A DNA stretch of 64,000 nt from JAGWRA01 sp963711505. Its GTDB lineage: Bacteria; Acidobacteriota; Vicinamibacteria; Vicinamibacterales; CAVVIG01. The DNA is taken from contig CAVQEJ010000006.1 of assembly GCA_963711505.1 (NCBI GenBank), positions 248,001 through 312,000 on the forward strand, written 5' to 3'. Position numbers and translations under genes: made by a program. The notes under the pieces were generated by a model that was given only the letters and a program-made list of their open reading frames with translations, ran no database searches and had not been told where the DNA came from. Positions 37,145 through 46,070 of this stretch are shown in pieces (the first letter of the stretch is position 1; each line of letters opens with the position of its first letter).

Positions 37145-38394
37145 ATGCCCAACTACGGCTTCGCCATCGATCTGCGCAAGTGCATCGGGTGCCAGACGCG
37201 TGCACGATCGCGTGCAAGTCGGAGCACCAGATTCCCATCGGCGTGAACCGCTGCTGGGTGAAGACGGTCGAGAAGGGGACGTTCCCGGACACGCGCCGCT
37301 TCTTCTTTCCGGTGCTCTGCAACCAGCGTGACGAAGCGCCGTGCGCGCGCATCTGCCCGACCGGCGCGCTGTTCAAGCGGCGCGACGGCATCGTGGATCT
37401 GCACGGCGACTCCTGCATCGGCTGCCGCGCCTGCATGGTGGCCTGCCCGTACGATCAGCTCTTCATCGATCCGAACACGCACACGGCCGAGAAGTGCAAC
37501 TTCTGCGCGAACCGGGTCGAGAACCGGCTCGAGCCGGCGTGCGTGAGCGTCTGCCCGACGCAGTGCCGCATCTTCGGCGACCTCGACGACCCGACCAGCG
37601 AAGTCGGCATCATCGCGCGCTCGCAGGCGATCGAGCTGACGCCGCTCGCCTACATGCGGAAGTACGGCGCCTTCCGGGTGAAGGACCGGGTGTACACGCT
37701 GCACGCGCAGCCACTGCCGGAGGAGACGCTCGCCGGCGCCACGCTCGACCGCGACCGCGAGATCGTCACGAAGGACGGCCGCACGATCGGCGTCCTCGTC
37801 GACGGCACATCCTGCGCCGGCTTCAACACGCCGTCACGCCGCCTCGAGTTCTATTCGGCCACGCTGGCCGCGTCGGGCTGGCCCGAACACGGCGTCCCGC
37901 GCTACGTGCCGAGCCACGTCTCCGAGGGCATCCGCCCCGGCGTCGTCGGCATGTCGCACCATCTCGGCCGCTGGCGGCTGCACGAGGAGCTGGGGAACTC
38001 GCGCGCGGCCTCGTCGCTGGTGACGATCGAGCGCGAGGGCGAATCGGGGTACCGGTTCCGGCAGGTGCACGGCGTCCGGCCGTACGAGAGCGGGGATCCG
38101 GACACGCAGCGGATCTGGTGGACCGAGGTCGGCGTGCACCAGAACCTCACCTTCCCCGTGCAGCCGGACCCGGTCAGCGGGATGCACTGCTGGCACCAGC
38201 GGGTTCACGTCGAGAAGGCGGGCGCCGACGACCACTACGGCGACATCTTCGTCGACACGGCGAAGTCGCACGAGGCGTACAAGGAGTGGTTGACGATGAC
38301 CCGGCCGGCGCCGGGCCCGGACGGCCTGCGGCGGCCGCTCTGGTTCGACCGCCCGCTGCGGCCGAAGGAAGAAGCGTACAAGATCGATTCTTGA
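37145..38394 (+). CDS. 4Fe-4S dicluster protein with molybdoenzyme-like C-terminal region
   Basis: The N-terminal half is a NrfC/SoeB-type electron-transfer subunit: KCIGC then ACTIACK (a 2-base insertion at about 37197 splits the first cluster motif), CARICPTGALF, CIGCRACMVACPY, CNFCANR, CVSVCPTQC, enough Cys for four 4Fe-4S clusters. The C-terminal half (from FNTPSRRLEFYS) matches the dinucleotide-cofactor-binding end of tetrathionate/thiosulfate-type molybdoenzymes (IRPGVVGMSHHLGRW, a GVHQN segment). The catalytic core between is absent. Either a natural fusion or a deletion product. It leads a block of sulfur-related genes. Confidence 0.8.
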
Positions 38395-38395
38395 A

Positions 38396-38509
38396 GGCGA
38401 CAGGCGATAGGGCTGGGCTCGGCGCTCGGGTGCTCGCGCCTCGCATTCTTCAACAGGGCACGATCGCGTCTTCGGCCCTACCGCCTGCCGCCCATAGCCC
38501 ACCGCCTAC
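38396..38509. repeat. Paired heptad arrays (inverted arms)
   Basis: Left arm 38396-38430 (GGCGACA, GGCGATA, GGGCTGG, GCTCGGC, GCTCGGG) and right arm 38475-38509 (GCCCTAC, CGCCTGC, CGCCCAT, AGCCCAC, CGCCTAC), complementary over about 18 bp. It fills the gap between two convergent genes, starting 1 bp after one stop and ending 6 bp before the other. Confidence 0.85.
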
Positions 38510-38515
38510 GAGCGT

Positions 38516-38824
38516 TCATCCGAAGATCCCGACCAGCAGACTCCCCAGCAGCGTCACGAGCACGATCCTCGTCAGCAGGACGAACAGCCAGTCGTGCTCG
38601 CGCGCGTACTCGTAGACGGAGACGACGACGCGCAGCACGGGGGTCGACAGCAGCACGATCAGCCCGACGTGGATGGCGGGCTCCGAGAAGCGGGCCACCG
38701 CGGGAATCTGCCGCAGCACCAGTCCGATGGCCAGGCAGACGGCACTGATCGTCACGCCGGTCTTCAGGACGATGCCGATGAGCCGTTCCAGTTGATCGTC
38801 GCGATCGTGACTTACGGCGCTCAT
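38516..38824 (-). CDS. DUF1634 membrane protein
   Basis: 102 residues with three membrane segments (ISAVCLAIGLVL, HVGLIVLLSTPVLRVVVSVY, LTRIVLVTLLGSLLVGIFG) and the family YEYAREHDWLFV loop. DUF1634 proteins accompany TauE/SafE (TSUP) permeases and are thought to be accessory subunits. Its ATG overlaps the stop of the TSUP gene (ATGA at 38821-38824), so the two are coupled. Confidence 0.88.
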   Translation of the reverse strand: MSAVSHDRDDQLERLIGIVLKTGVTISAVCLAIGLVLRQIPAVARFSEPAIHVGLIVLLSTPVLRVVVSVYEYAREHDWLFVLLTRIVLVTLLGSLLVGIFG

Positions 38825-39603
38825 CGCATCCCCCGCCAGATCATCAGGGCCGACACCACGAACAGCACGATGGCCATCAGCAGCTTCAGCCACTTCGCCT
38901 TCGTGCGGGCGGCCGCATGGATGCCGACCCACGATCCGATCTGCACGCCGACGATGGCCGCCGCGGCGAGCACGGGGATCAGCCGTCCCTGGCCGTAGTA
39001 GATGACGGCGCCGGCCGTGGCGGTGACGCCGATCATGAACGCGCTGGTCGCCGCCGCCGCCCGCATCGGCACGCCGCACCACGCGTTCAGCACCGGCACC
39101 TTCACGACGCCGCCGCCGATGCCGAGCAGCGAGGAGATGTTGCCGGCCACGAACGAGGCGGCGAGGCCGAGCGGCAGCCGCTTCACCTGGTAGGTCACCC
39201 AGCCGCCGCTCTCGTCCTCGTGGAACCGCCCACCGAGCCGTCCGGGCGACGCGTCCGGATCGAGGATGACGTTGCGCCGCCCCATTCGCCGCACCATCGC
39301 GATGGCGGTGAGCGCCGTCACCAGGCCGAACAGCATCTGGAGCGTCGACTGCGACATCTCCTGGGCGGTGATGCCGCCCAGCAGCGCGCCGGCGGCGGTG
39401 GCCACCTCGAGCGTCATGCCGAGGCGCATGTTGATGAGGTGACGGCCCGAGCGGGCGGCCGAGACCGAACTCGACGTCGCGATGACGGTGGTCAGGCTGA
39501 TGGCCGCGGCCACCTGGTAGGGGAAGCCCAGCGCCAGGTTCAGGAACGGCACCAGGAAGACGCCGCCCCCGATGCCGAGCATCGCGCCGAGCATGCCGGC
39601 CAC
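38821..39603 (-). CDS. TauE/SafE (TSUP) family sulfur-anion permease
   Basis: 260 residues, seven to eight membrane helices. Both family repeats show the signature GIGGGVFLVP (near the N-terminus) and LLGIGGGVVKVPVL (middle). TSUP proteins move sulfite, sulfoacetate or related anions. The frame opens at GTG 39603 just before the first repeat; the expected extra N-terminal helix (LEILTLGAGAVAG) is in frame upstream but has no start codon, so the true start may lie near 39653 behind a base error. Neighbours (Fe-S protein, rhodanese-MBL) support sulfite export. Confidence 0.9.
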   Translation of the reverse strand: MAGMLGAMLGIGGGVFLVPFLNLALGFPYQVAAAISLTTVIATSSSVSAARSGRHLINMRLGMTLEVATAAGALLGGITAQEMSQSTLQMLFGLVTALTAIAMVRRMGRRNVILDPDASPGRLGGRFHEDESGGWVTYQVKRLPLGLAASFVAGNISSLLGIGGGVVKVPVLNAWCGVPMRAAAATSAFMIGVTATAGAVIYYGQGRLIPVLAAAAIVGVQIGSWVGIHAAARTKAKWLKLLMAIVLFVVSALMIWRGMR

Positions 39604-39757
39604 GGCTCCCGCGCCCAGCGTCAGGATTTCCAGGACAGTGTCACAGTCGGCATGAAGCTGGTATTAAATCACGGTTGCTCGCACCATCGCAATCCAATCA
39701 GGGAGAGCGGCACGAGATCTCGTCAATCTGCGACCCCCATCGATGGCGCCGCCGGTG

Positions 39758-40204
39758 CTACCGCAACAGCAGCAGGCCGACGAGCGTCAGCACCAGCACG
39801 AAGAAGGTCACCCCCGTGTAGAGCAGGTCGCGCTCCTCGATGAGGAAGAGCACCATCGACGTCGCGACCCGGAGGATGGGCGTGAAGACGAGCAGGTAGA
39901 TGCCCGCTTCGATCACGGCCTGCCCCCGCAGGCCGCGCAGCCCCTGCCACAGGTGCCGCACGTTCCCGTCGAACGCGGCGCGCTGCATCTGGTCGACGGA
40001 GACGGGATGGAGCAGGAAGCTCAGCGCCAGGCCGCACAGCATGACGACGACGCTCGTGACAACGCCGACGCGCAGGATCCACGCCGACGCATCCTGGATG
40101 GTCAGCCCGTGCTCCGGTCCGAAGGCGAACGTCTCGCGCGCGGCGCGGTCGGCCGGATGTGAACCGGTGGACATGTCGATCATCCTCGCCAGCAGCCGGG
40201 TCAC
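39758..40204 (-). CDS. DUF1634 membrane protein, second copy
   Basis: 148 residues, three membrane segments (VVTSVVVMLCGLALSFLL, AGIYLLVFTPILRVATSMVLF, TFFVLVLTLVGLLLL) with the family motif LIEERDLLYTG. Longer at the N-terminus than the first copy. GTG 40204 is 2 bp after the stop of the truncated TSUP remnant; ATG 40183 or 40174 are alternatives with better ribosome sites. Probably an accessory to a TSUP permease. Confidence 0.85.
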   Translation of the reverse strand: MTRLLARMIDMSTGSHPADRAARETFAFGPEHGLTIQDASAWILRVGVVTSVVVMLCGLALSFLLHPVSVDQMQRAAFDGNVRHLWQGLRGLRGQAVIEAGIYLLVFTPILRVATSMVLFLIEERDLLYTGVTFFVLVLTLVGLLLLR

Positions 40205-40206
40205 GC

Positions 40207-40476
40207 TCAGAAGCGGACGCCGAAGCCCCGCAACAGCATTTCGACGCCGATGAGGGCCAGTGCTGCGGCGAACACCTGCCGCACGTGGGCGTTGCTCATC
40301 CGCTCCATCAGCTTCGTGCCGAGGAAGGCGCCGGCCAGCACCGACACGGCCACCGGCACCACCAGGTACGGCAGCACCAGGCCGCGCTTCAGATAGACGC
40401 CGGCCGCGGCGTGGCCGCCATCACCGGCGTCGGCGGCGGCATCGTCATCGCGAGTGAAGCGGTTTCGCTGAACATC
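40207..40476 (-). pseudogene. C-terminal remnant of a second TSUP permease
   Basis: About 70 residues match the last third of a TauE/SafE permease (GVYLKRGLVLPYLVVPVAV, SVLAGAFLGTKLMERM, FAAALALIGVEMLLRGF). Upstream the match continues in another frame only for a short distance (VMAAT, one base missing at about 40420) and then stops; the opposite-strand rhodanese-MBL gene begins at 40739, leaving no room for the N-terminal repeat. Read as a 5'-deleted duplicate of the 38821 gene, still followed by its DUF1634 partner. Confidence 0.7.
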
Positions 40477-40738
40477 GGGAATGCGAGGATGGGCCTTCGG
40501 GCCATGACGGGCCCGGCCGGCCGGATGTGGAGAGAGGGGTGTCGGGGCTCCGGAGAAGCTCCTGCACGGCACGAAGCGGCCGTGCGCTTCCGCCATCTTA
40601 CTCCAACGGCGCGCCGGCCCGCCGGCCGCCTCATGGACGGACCGACGCCGCGATTTTGGCTTGGCGGCAGCCGCCGGCTGGGCCCTACAATGTGGGCAGG
40701 AGGTATCGCCCCCGGGCGGTGCACAGGAGGAGATTCCC

Positions 40739-41863
40739 ATGCCAGTTCAGGAACTCAGCGTGAACGAGCTGCGGGCGGCGCTCGAAGACGGCCGGCCCCT
40801 GACAGTGCTCGACGTCCGGCCCTCGGCACAGCGTGCGGAATGGTCGATCCCCGACAGCCGCCACGTCGACGCCTACGACGAGCTGTGGCGTGGCGAGTCG
40901 ACCTCGCTGTGCGCGGCGGCCGAGCAGCTGCCACACGACCGCCCCGTCGTCGCCGTCTGCGCGATGGGACGCACGAGCCTGATCGCCGCGGAGATGCTGC
41001 AGGAGCTCGGCTTCGACGCCTACTCGCTCGCCGGCGGCATGACCGCCTGGAGCGAGGCGTGGAACAGCGCCGAGACCGTGCTGCCCGGTGCGGTTCCCGT
41101 GACGGTGGTGCAGGTGAGGCGCACCGGCAAGGGGTGCCTGTCGTACGTCGCCGGTTCGGGCACCGAAGCCGTCGTCGTCGATCCGTCGGTGGACCCGGGC
41201 GTGTACCTGCAGATCGCGGCCGATCACGGCTGGCGCATCGTGGCCGTGCTCGACACGCACGTCCACGCCGACCACGTCTCGCGGGCGCGGGCCCTCGCCG
41301 AGCAGGCCGGCGCCACGCTGTACCTGCCGCCGCAGGACCGCGTGACCTACGCGTTCACGGCCCTGACGGAGGGCGGCGAGGTGCGCTTCGGGGACGCATC
41401 GCTGCGCGCCGTGCCGACGCCGGGCCACACGTCCGAGAGCATGAGCTACGTCGTGAACGACCAGGCGATCTTCACGGGCGACACGCTGTTCCTGCAGAGC
41501 GTCGGCCGGCCCGATCTCGTGGCGCCGGGTGACGAACCGTCGCGCCGGGCGCGCCTGCTGTTCCACTCGCTGCAGGACAGGCTGGCCACGCTGCCGGGAT
41601 CGATGCTCGTCTTTCCGTGTCACACGAGCGAGCCGATTCCGTTCGACGGCGTCGCCCACTGCGAGCGGCTCGACCGCATCCTGCCGGCCATCGCGCTGCT
41701 GGAGCTCGAGGAGGATCCGTTCGTGAAGGCCGTGCTGGAGCGGATTCCGCCGACGCCGCCGAACCACGTGCAGATCGTGCGGATCAACGAGGGGAAGGCG
41801 GCGATGCCCGCCGACATGCGCCCGCTCGAAGCCGGCGCGAACCGCTGCGCCGTGTCGCGCTGA
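40739..41863 (+). CDS. Rhodanese-MBL fusion, persulfide dioxygenase-like
   Basis: 374 residues starting behind AGGAGGAG. N-terminal rhodanese domain (LDVRPSAQRAEW, active-site loop CAMGRTS) fused to an ETHE1-type metallo-beta-lactamase domain (DTHVHADHVSRA, TPGHTSESM, GDTLFLQSVGRPDL, PCHTSEP). Such enzymes oxidise persulfide sulfur to sulfite, with the rhodanese handling sulfane sulfur. Usually the rhodanese is C-terminal; here it is N-terminal. Sulfite produced could leave by the TSUP permease next door. Confidence 0.9.
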   Translation: MPVQELSVNELRAALEDGRPLTVLDVRPSAQRAEWSIPDSRHVDAYDELWRGESTSLCAAAEQLPHDRPVVAVCAMGRTSLIAAEMLQELGFDAYSLAGGMTAWSEAWNSAETVLPGAVPVTVVQVRRTGKGCLSYVAGSGTEAVVVDPSVDPGVYLQIAADHGWRIVAVLDTHVHADHVSRARALAEQAGATLYLPPQDRVTYAFTALTEGGEVRFGDASLRAVPTPGHTSESMSYVVNDQAIFTGDTLFLQSVGRPDLVAPGDEPSRRARLLFHSLQDRLATLPGSMLVFPCHTSEPIPFDGVAHCERLDRILPAIALLELEEDPFVKAVLERIPPTPPNHVQIVRINEGKAAMPADMRPLEAGANRCAVSR

Positions 41864-41927
41864 CGGCACCGCCACACGGCCCGGGGAGCAATCGGCCGCG
41901 TGTTAGAATGCGGTCCGGGAGACCGTC

Positions 41928-42236
41928 ATGGCAACACGTCTCACGACCTGGATCGTCGTCGTCATCGTGGCGCTGACGGTGATCGCCGGGCTGATCGCCG
42001 GCGCCGAACGCCAGGACACCGGCCAGCCGGCCGGGGCCGGCACTCGCCCCCCTCCGGCAACGGGCCGGCCTGGACGCGCGAAGCCGGACCGGAAGGCGGT
42101 TCCGGGGATCGAGCAGCGCCCCGGACGCCGGGCGCCGCCCCCGACAGGCAGCAGTCGGTCTCGTGGTCTCCTGCCGGCCCCGCCCTTCCGGCCGCCCGCG
42201 ACGCGCGGCCCTACAGGCCGCGCACCCGCTTGCTGA
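41928..42236 (+). CDS. Short membrane-anchored Pro/Arg-rich hypothetical
   Basis: 102 residues. The first part is a clean N-terminal membrane helix or signal anchor (TTWIVVVIVALTVIAGLIAGA); the remainder is low-complexity (Pro, Gly, Arg). The last 26 bases overlap the convergent gene at 42211, so the real gene may be shorter or frameshifted. ATG 41928 follows GGGAGACCG. Function unknown; moderate doubt that it is a gene. Confidence 0.4.
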   Translation: MATRLTTWIVVVIVALTVIAGLIAGAERQDTGQPAGAGTRPPPATGRPGRAKPDRKAVPGIEQRPGRRAPPPTGSSRSRGLLPAPPFRPPATRGPTGRAPAC

Positions 42237-42651
42237 ACGCCTCGTAGGCCCCCGGGTTGTTCGCTTTCATCCACTCGATATACGCGGCCGCCACGGTCTC
42301 CATGTTCTTCAGGAACGCCGGGTCGCCGTTCTTCTCGCGCACCTTCGGCAGCAGATCGCGGATCCGCTCCCACACGAACAGCAGCTCGCGCCCGCTCTGG
42401 AAGAAGAGCTGCTCGTTGAGCACGTCGGCCGTGATGAACGACGCGACCATCTCCCAGTACGACGTCACCATGCGGAAGTTCGCGTTCTGATCGGTCCCCG
42501 GTGCACAGAGGGTGTTGAACTCCTCGAAGCTCTTCGCCTTGAAGGCCGACGCGAACCAGGCGCGCCCCTGGCGCATCCGCTCCTCGCGGCGGGCTTCGTA
42601 CAGGTGCAGCACGAGGTTCACATCTTCGTAGGTCGCGTGCGTCGTTCCCAT
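42211..42651 (-). CDS. Hypothetical, DUF4760-like
   Basis: 146 residues, all-helical, no signal or membrane segment. Motifs YEDVNLVLHLYEARREERM, SYWEMVASFITADVLNEQLFF and WERIRDLLPKVREK resemble DUF4760-type proteins of similar length. Function unknown. It is transcribed towards the small membrane gene and its promoter faces the heptad array at 42668. Confidence 0.65.
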   Translation of the reverse strand: MGTTHATYEDVNLVLHLYEARREERMRQGRAWFASAFKAKSFEEFNTLCAPGTDQNANFRMVTSYWEMVASFITADVLNEQLFFQSGRELLFVWERIRDLLPKVREKNGDPAFLKNMETVAAAYIEWMKANNPGAYEAFSKRVRGL

Positions 42652-42667
42652 AGGGGTGTATGTCTCC

Positions 42668-42714
42668 AGTCTTCGGTCTACGGTCTTCGGTCTACAGTAT
42701 GGCTGCGGGCTACG
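42668..42714. repeat. Heptad array, RGTCTNC units
   Basis: AGTCTTC, GGTCTAC, GGTCTTC, GGTCTAC (42668-42695), then after 5 bases GGCTGCG and GGCTACG (42701-42714). The last unit supplies the stop codon of the amidohydrolase-like gene (minus strand, TAG at 42712-42710). Confidence 0.85.
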
Positions 42715-43797
42715 GTTGACTGTCCTGCTTCACGATGCCGAGGTCGATGAGCGTAGAGCCCTTCCCACCGACGGCACCGCCCGGATGAACATCACGACAC
42801 CGGCCGCCGGCGCCCGCACCTCCTGGATCGTCCGGCCGACGAAGTCGGTGACGTAGCCCACGCGCATGCCGTCCGCCACGTACGTGCCGCGCCCGACCAG
42901 CGGGTAGAACATGCCGGGCTGGTTGCCGGTCACCGACAGCACCTTCGCGATCCAGACCGGATGCTCGAGCGGGTGCACGACGCCAGGCAGCATGTGCAGG
43001 TACTGCATCACGCGCTCGCAGCCGTTCGCGAGGAGGCTCACGTCGTCGGGCTCGACCGTGCCCGAGTGGCCGGCCTCGACGGCAATCGACGGCTTGCCGC
43101 GCGTCGAGGCCGTGTTGTCGAGGTAGCGCGACGCGTCCGGATCCCGCGGCCGGTCGTTCGCGATGATGATGTGATCGATGCCGAACGCCAGCAGCATCTC
43201 GCGCGTGGTCCGATCCTGATCGGCGTGGCCGGTGGTCGCCCAGTAGCTGTACGGCCGGAGGTTCTCGTCGATGTCGCCGCCGTGCAGGTCGATCAGGTAG
43301 TCGCACTGATCCACGACCTGCTTCGTCATCGCATACGAGGCCCGATCGGTCTGCGTGCCGTCGGGCTTCCCGGGATAGGAGCCGTTCATGCTCTTGTGAT
43401 CGTTCGGGTTGACGTGCGGCACGATCTGCTCGAACGACGGCACGTTCACCAGCGGCACGATGATGACCGAGCCCGAGATGTCGGCGGGCCGCAGCCGGCC
43501 GATGACCTTCTCGAGCGCGATGATCGACGCGTACTCCGTGCCGTGCAGGCCCGAGACGAGCGCGAGTACCGGCCCGGGCTTCGCGCCATTGACGACCACC
43601 ACCGGAATGTCGAGCGCCGGATCGCGGCCGGCCGGCACGTGGATGACGCCCGTCGCCGTCTCGCCACGCCGGGCCGTGGCCGTGCCGACGGTCAGCGTCT
43701 GGTGTGCATCCGGACCGGCCGCCGCCTGCGCGCCGGCGGTGACGGGCCAGACGAACGCCGCCAGCGCCGCGACCATCGCGATTCTGCAGGTTCTCAT
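42710..43797 (-). CDS. Secreted succinylglutamate desuccinylase/aspartoacylase-family zinc hydrolase
   Basis: Signal peptide (IAMVAALAAFVWPVTAGAQA) then an AstE/AspA-type M14-like domain: zinc ligands in SGLHGTEYAS (HxxE) and DYLIDLHGGD, plus PSIAVEAGHSG with the catalytic Glu. The C-terminal APAAGVVMFIRAVPSVG is followed, after restoring one G at about 42768, by KGSTLIDLGIVKQDSQP*. The stop and last residues come from the heptad array. Periplasmic; amide or peptide substrate unknown. Confidence 0.85.
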
Positions 43798-43965
43798 CGG
43801 GTGTCTGCTCCCTTCAGCGTGCGGCGCCGTCGGCCCCGGGGCGCGGCACCGCCCTGCATCCCGTTTGCCACGGACGGGCGCAACTGAATATAGTCCTTTC
43901 CGGGTCTCCCGTCCGCATCGTGCCACCGCCCGTGGACGCGCCCGGAAGAATCCCGTGACGCCATC
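43798..43965. other. Divergent intergenic region, 168 bp
   Basis: Between the zinc hydrolase and the aldehyde dehydrogenase; both promoters must lie here. TTGCCA and GAATATAGT stand about 20 bp apart (about 43867-43893) and could be -35/-10-like, but this is weak. Confidence 0.3.
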
Positions 43966-45429
43966 ATGACCACGCACGCACTTCATATCAACGGATCGTT
44001 CGTCGCGTCCACCTCGCCGGACACGATTCCCGTCGTCAATCCGGCCACGCAGGAGGAGATCGCCCGGGTGCCGGCCGGCAACGACCTCGACGTCGACGCG
44101 GCCGTGCGGGCGGCCCGCGCCGCCTTCGACGAGGGGCCGTGGACGGAGGCGACGGCGCAGGATCGCGGCCGCGTGCTGTTCGCCCTGGCCAACGCGGTCC
44201 GCGAGCGGGCCGCCGAGCTGGCCGAGCTGGAGACCCTGCAGAGCGGCAAGCCGATCGTCGAGGCGGAGTTCGACATCGACGACGTGGCGACCTGCTTCGA
44301 GTACTACGGAGGCCTCGCCACGAAGATCCACGGCGAGGTGGTGCCGGTGCCCGACAAGGCGATGAGCCTCGCGCTGCGCGAGCCGATCGGCGTGGCGGCG
44401 CAGATCGTCCCCTGGAACTATCCGCTGCTGATGGCCGCCTGGAAGCTCGCTCCGGCGATCTGCGCGGGCTGCACGGTCGTGCTGAAGCCGGCCGAGCAGA
44501 CGCCGTTGACAGCGCTCGCGCTCGCCTCGAGCTTCGCCGACGCCGGCCTGCCGCCTGGCGTCGTCAACATCGTCACCGGGTACGGCGAGACGGCCGGCGC
44601 GGCGCTCGTGCGCCACCCCGGCGTCGACAAGATCGCCTTCACCGGCAGTGTCGAGGTGGGCAAGGCCATCATGCGGTCGGCCGCCGACTCGCTGAAGAAG
44701 CTGTCGCTCGAGCTCGGCGGCAAGTCGCCGAACATCTTCTTCGCCGACGCCGATTTCGAGGCGGCGGTCGACGGCGCCCTGTTCGGCATCTTCTTCAACC
44801 AGGGGGAAGTCTGCTCGGCCGGCAGCCGCATCCTCGTGCAGCGGTCGATCTACCCGAAGTTCCTCGAGGCGATGGTCGAGAAGGCGAAGCACATCCGGCT
44901 GGGTCCGGGCCTCGACCGCGAGACGAAGATGGGGCCGCTGGTCGGCCGCGAGCAGTTCGAGCGGGTGCGTCGGTACCAGGAGATCGGCAAGGGCGAGGCG
45001 CGCGTCGTGCTCGGCGGCGGCCGGGCGACCGGCGGCGCGCTCGATCGCGGCTGGTTCGTCGAGCCGACAATCTTCGCCGATGTCGACAATGGCGCCCGCA
45101 TCGCGCGCGAGGAGATCTTCGGGCCGGTCGCCTGCGTCATCCCGTTCGACGAAGAGGCCGACGCGCTGCGGATCGCGAACGACACCTACTACGGACTGGC
45201 GGCGGCCGTCTGGACGCGCGACATCTTCAAGGCGATGCGCGCCGTCAAGGCCCTCCGTGCCGGCATCGTGTGGGTGAACCACATGCAGCCCACCTACGTG
45301 GAGGCCCCCTGGGGCGGCTACAAGCAGAGCGGCTTCGGCCGCGAGCTCGGCCGCTGGGGCGTCGACGAGTATCTCCAGACCAAGCAGGTCTACATCAACC
45401 TCGACGAGCAGCCCGTCGGCTGGTTCTGA
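43966..45429 (+). CDS. Aldehyde dehydrogenase (betaine-aldehyde-dehydrogenase-like)
   Basis: 487 residues, NAD(P)-dependent aldehyde oxidation. IVPWNYPLLMAAWKLAPA and VLKPAEQTPLTAL cofactor region, general-base Glu in LELGGKSPNIFF, nucleophile Cys in NQGEVCSAGSR, C-terminal EAPWGGYKQSGFGRELG and YLQTKQVYIN. The pattern is closest to betaine aldehyde / aminoaldehyde dehydrogenases. No choline genes nearby, so the substrate is open. Followed after 85 bp by a DinB gene. Confidence 0.92.
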   Translation: MTTHALHINGSFVASTSPDTIPVVNPATQEEIARVPAGNDLDVDAAVRAARAAFDEGPWTEATAQDRGRVLFALANAVRERAAELAELETLQSGKPIVEAEFDIDDVATCFEYYGGLATKIHGEVVPVPDKAMSLALREPIGVAAQIVPWNYPLLMAAWKLAPAICAGCTVVLKPAEQTPLTALALASSFADAGLPPGVVNIVTGYGETAGAALVRHPGVDKIAFTGSVEVGKAIMRSAADSLKKLSLELGGKSPNIFFADADFEAAVDGALFGIFFNQGEVCSAGSRILVQRSIYPKFLEAMVEKAKHIRLGPGLDRETKMGPLVGREQFERVRRYQEIGKGEARVVLGGGRATGGALDRGWFVEPTIFADVDNGARIAREEIFGPVACVIPFDEEADALRIANDTYYGLAAAVWTRDIFKAMRAVKALRAGIVWVNHMQPTYVEAPWGGYKQSGFGRELGRWGVDEYLQTKQVYINLDEQPVGWF

Positions 45430-45514
45430 GCGGCGGACATCCACGGGCCGGCCCGAATCGGCTGCCCGAGTCTGAGGTAACTCGTGGGTCAGTGCCTGAT
45501 CCGGAGGCATTGAC

Positions 45515-46054
45515 ATGACGTGCTACAGCGGCAGGGATTTCGCGCGGTCGTTCCGGATCGTGCGCGACAACACGATTCAGATCGCGGAGGAGATTCCCGA
45601 GGAGCAGTACTCGTTCCGTCCGGCGCCCGGCGCGCAGAGCGTCCTCGAGCTGCTGGCGCACGTGGTCGTCAGCTCGCAGGCGAGCTATGAGACCCATGCG
45701 GTCAAGAAGCTGAGGACCTTCATCGGCCTCGACTTCGCCGCGTGGCACCGGGAGCGGCTCGAGGAACAGACCCGCCTCCGCACCAAGGCGCAGATCGTGG
45801 AGGCGCTGAAAACCGATCGAAACCACTGGGTGGCCTATCTCGAAGGGCTCAACGAGGCCGACCTGGCCGAGCAGGTGACGTTTCCGCCGCACCTGACGCC
45901 GCCGGCCAAGACGCGCTTCGAGATGGTCCTGTCGGTGAAGGAGCACGAGATGCACCATCGGGCGCAGCTCATGCTGATCGAGCGGCTGCTGGGCATCGTG
46001 CCGCACCTGACGCGGCAGCGCGAGGCGGCGATGGCGCAGGCGGCGAAAGGCTAG
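45515..46054 (+). CDS. DinB family protein
   Basis: 179 residues, four-helix DinB/YfiT-like metalloprotein fold: EEQYSFRPAPGAQSVLELLAHVV gives the first metal His and KEHEMHHRAQLMLIERLLG the last two. Often thiol-transferase-like; function here unknown. Seventeen bases before the DUF2461 gene, probably co-transcribed. Confidence 0.88.
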   Translation: MTCYSGRDFARSFRIVRDNTIQIAEEIPEEQYSFRPAPGAQSVLELLAHVVVSSQASYETHAVKKLRTFIGLDFAAWHRERLEEQTRLRTKAQIVEALKTDRNHWVAYLEGLNEADLAEQVTFPPHLTPPAKTRFEMVLSVKEHEMHHRAQLMLIERLLGIVPHLTRQREAAMAQAAKG

Positions 46055-46070
46055 CGACGATCGTCACGCC

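Noticed and set aside
43800..45516. Long minus-strand extension upstream of the zinc hydrolase
   Set aside because: It is antisense to an intact aldehyde dehydrogenase; the real gene starts with its signal peptide at 43797.
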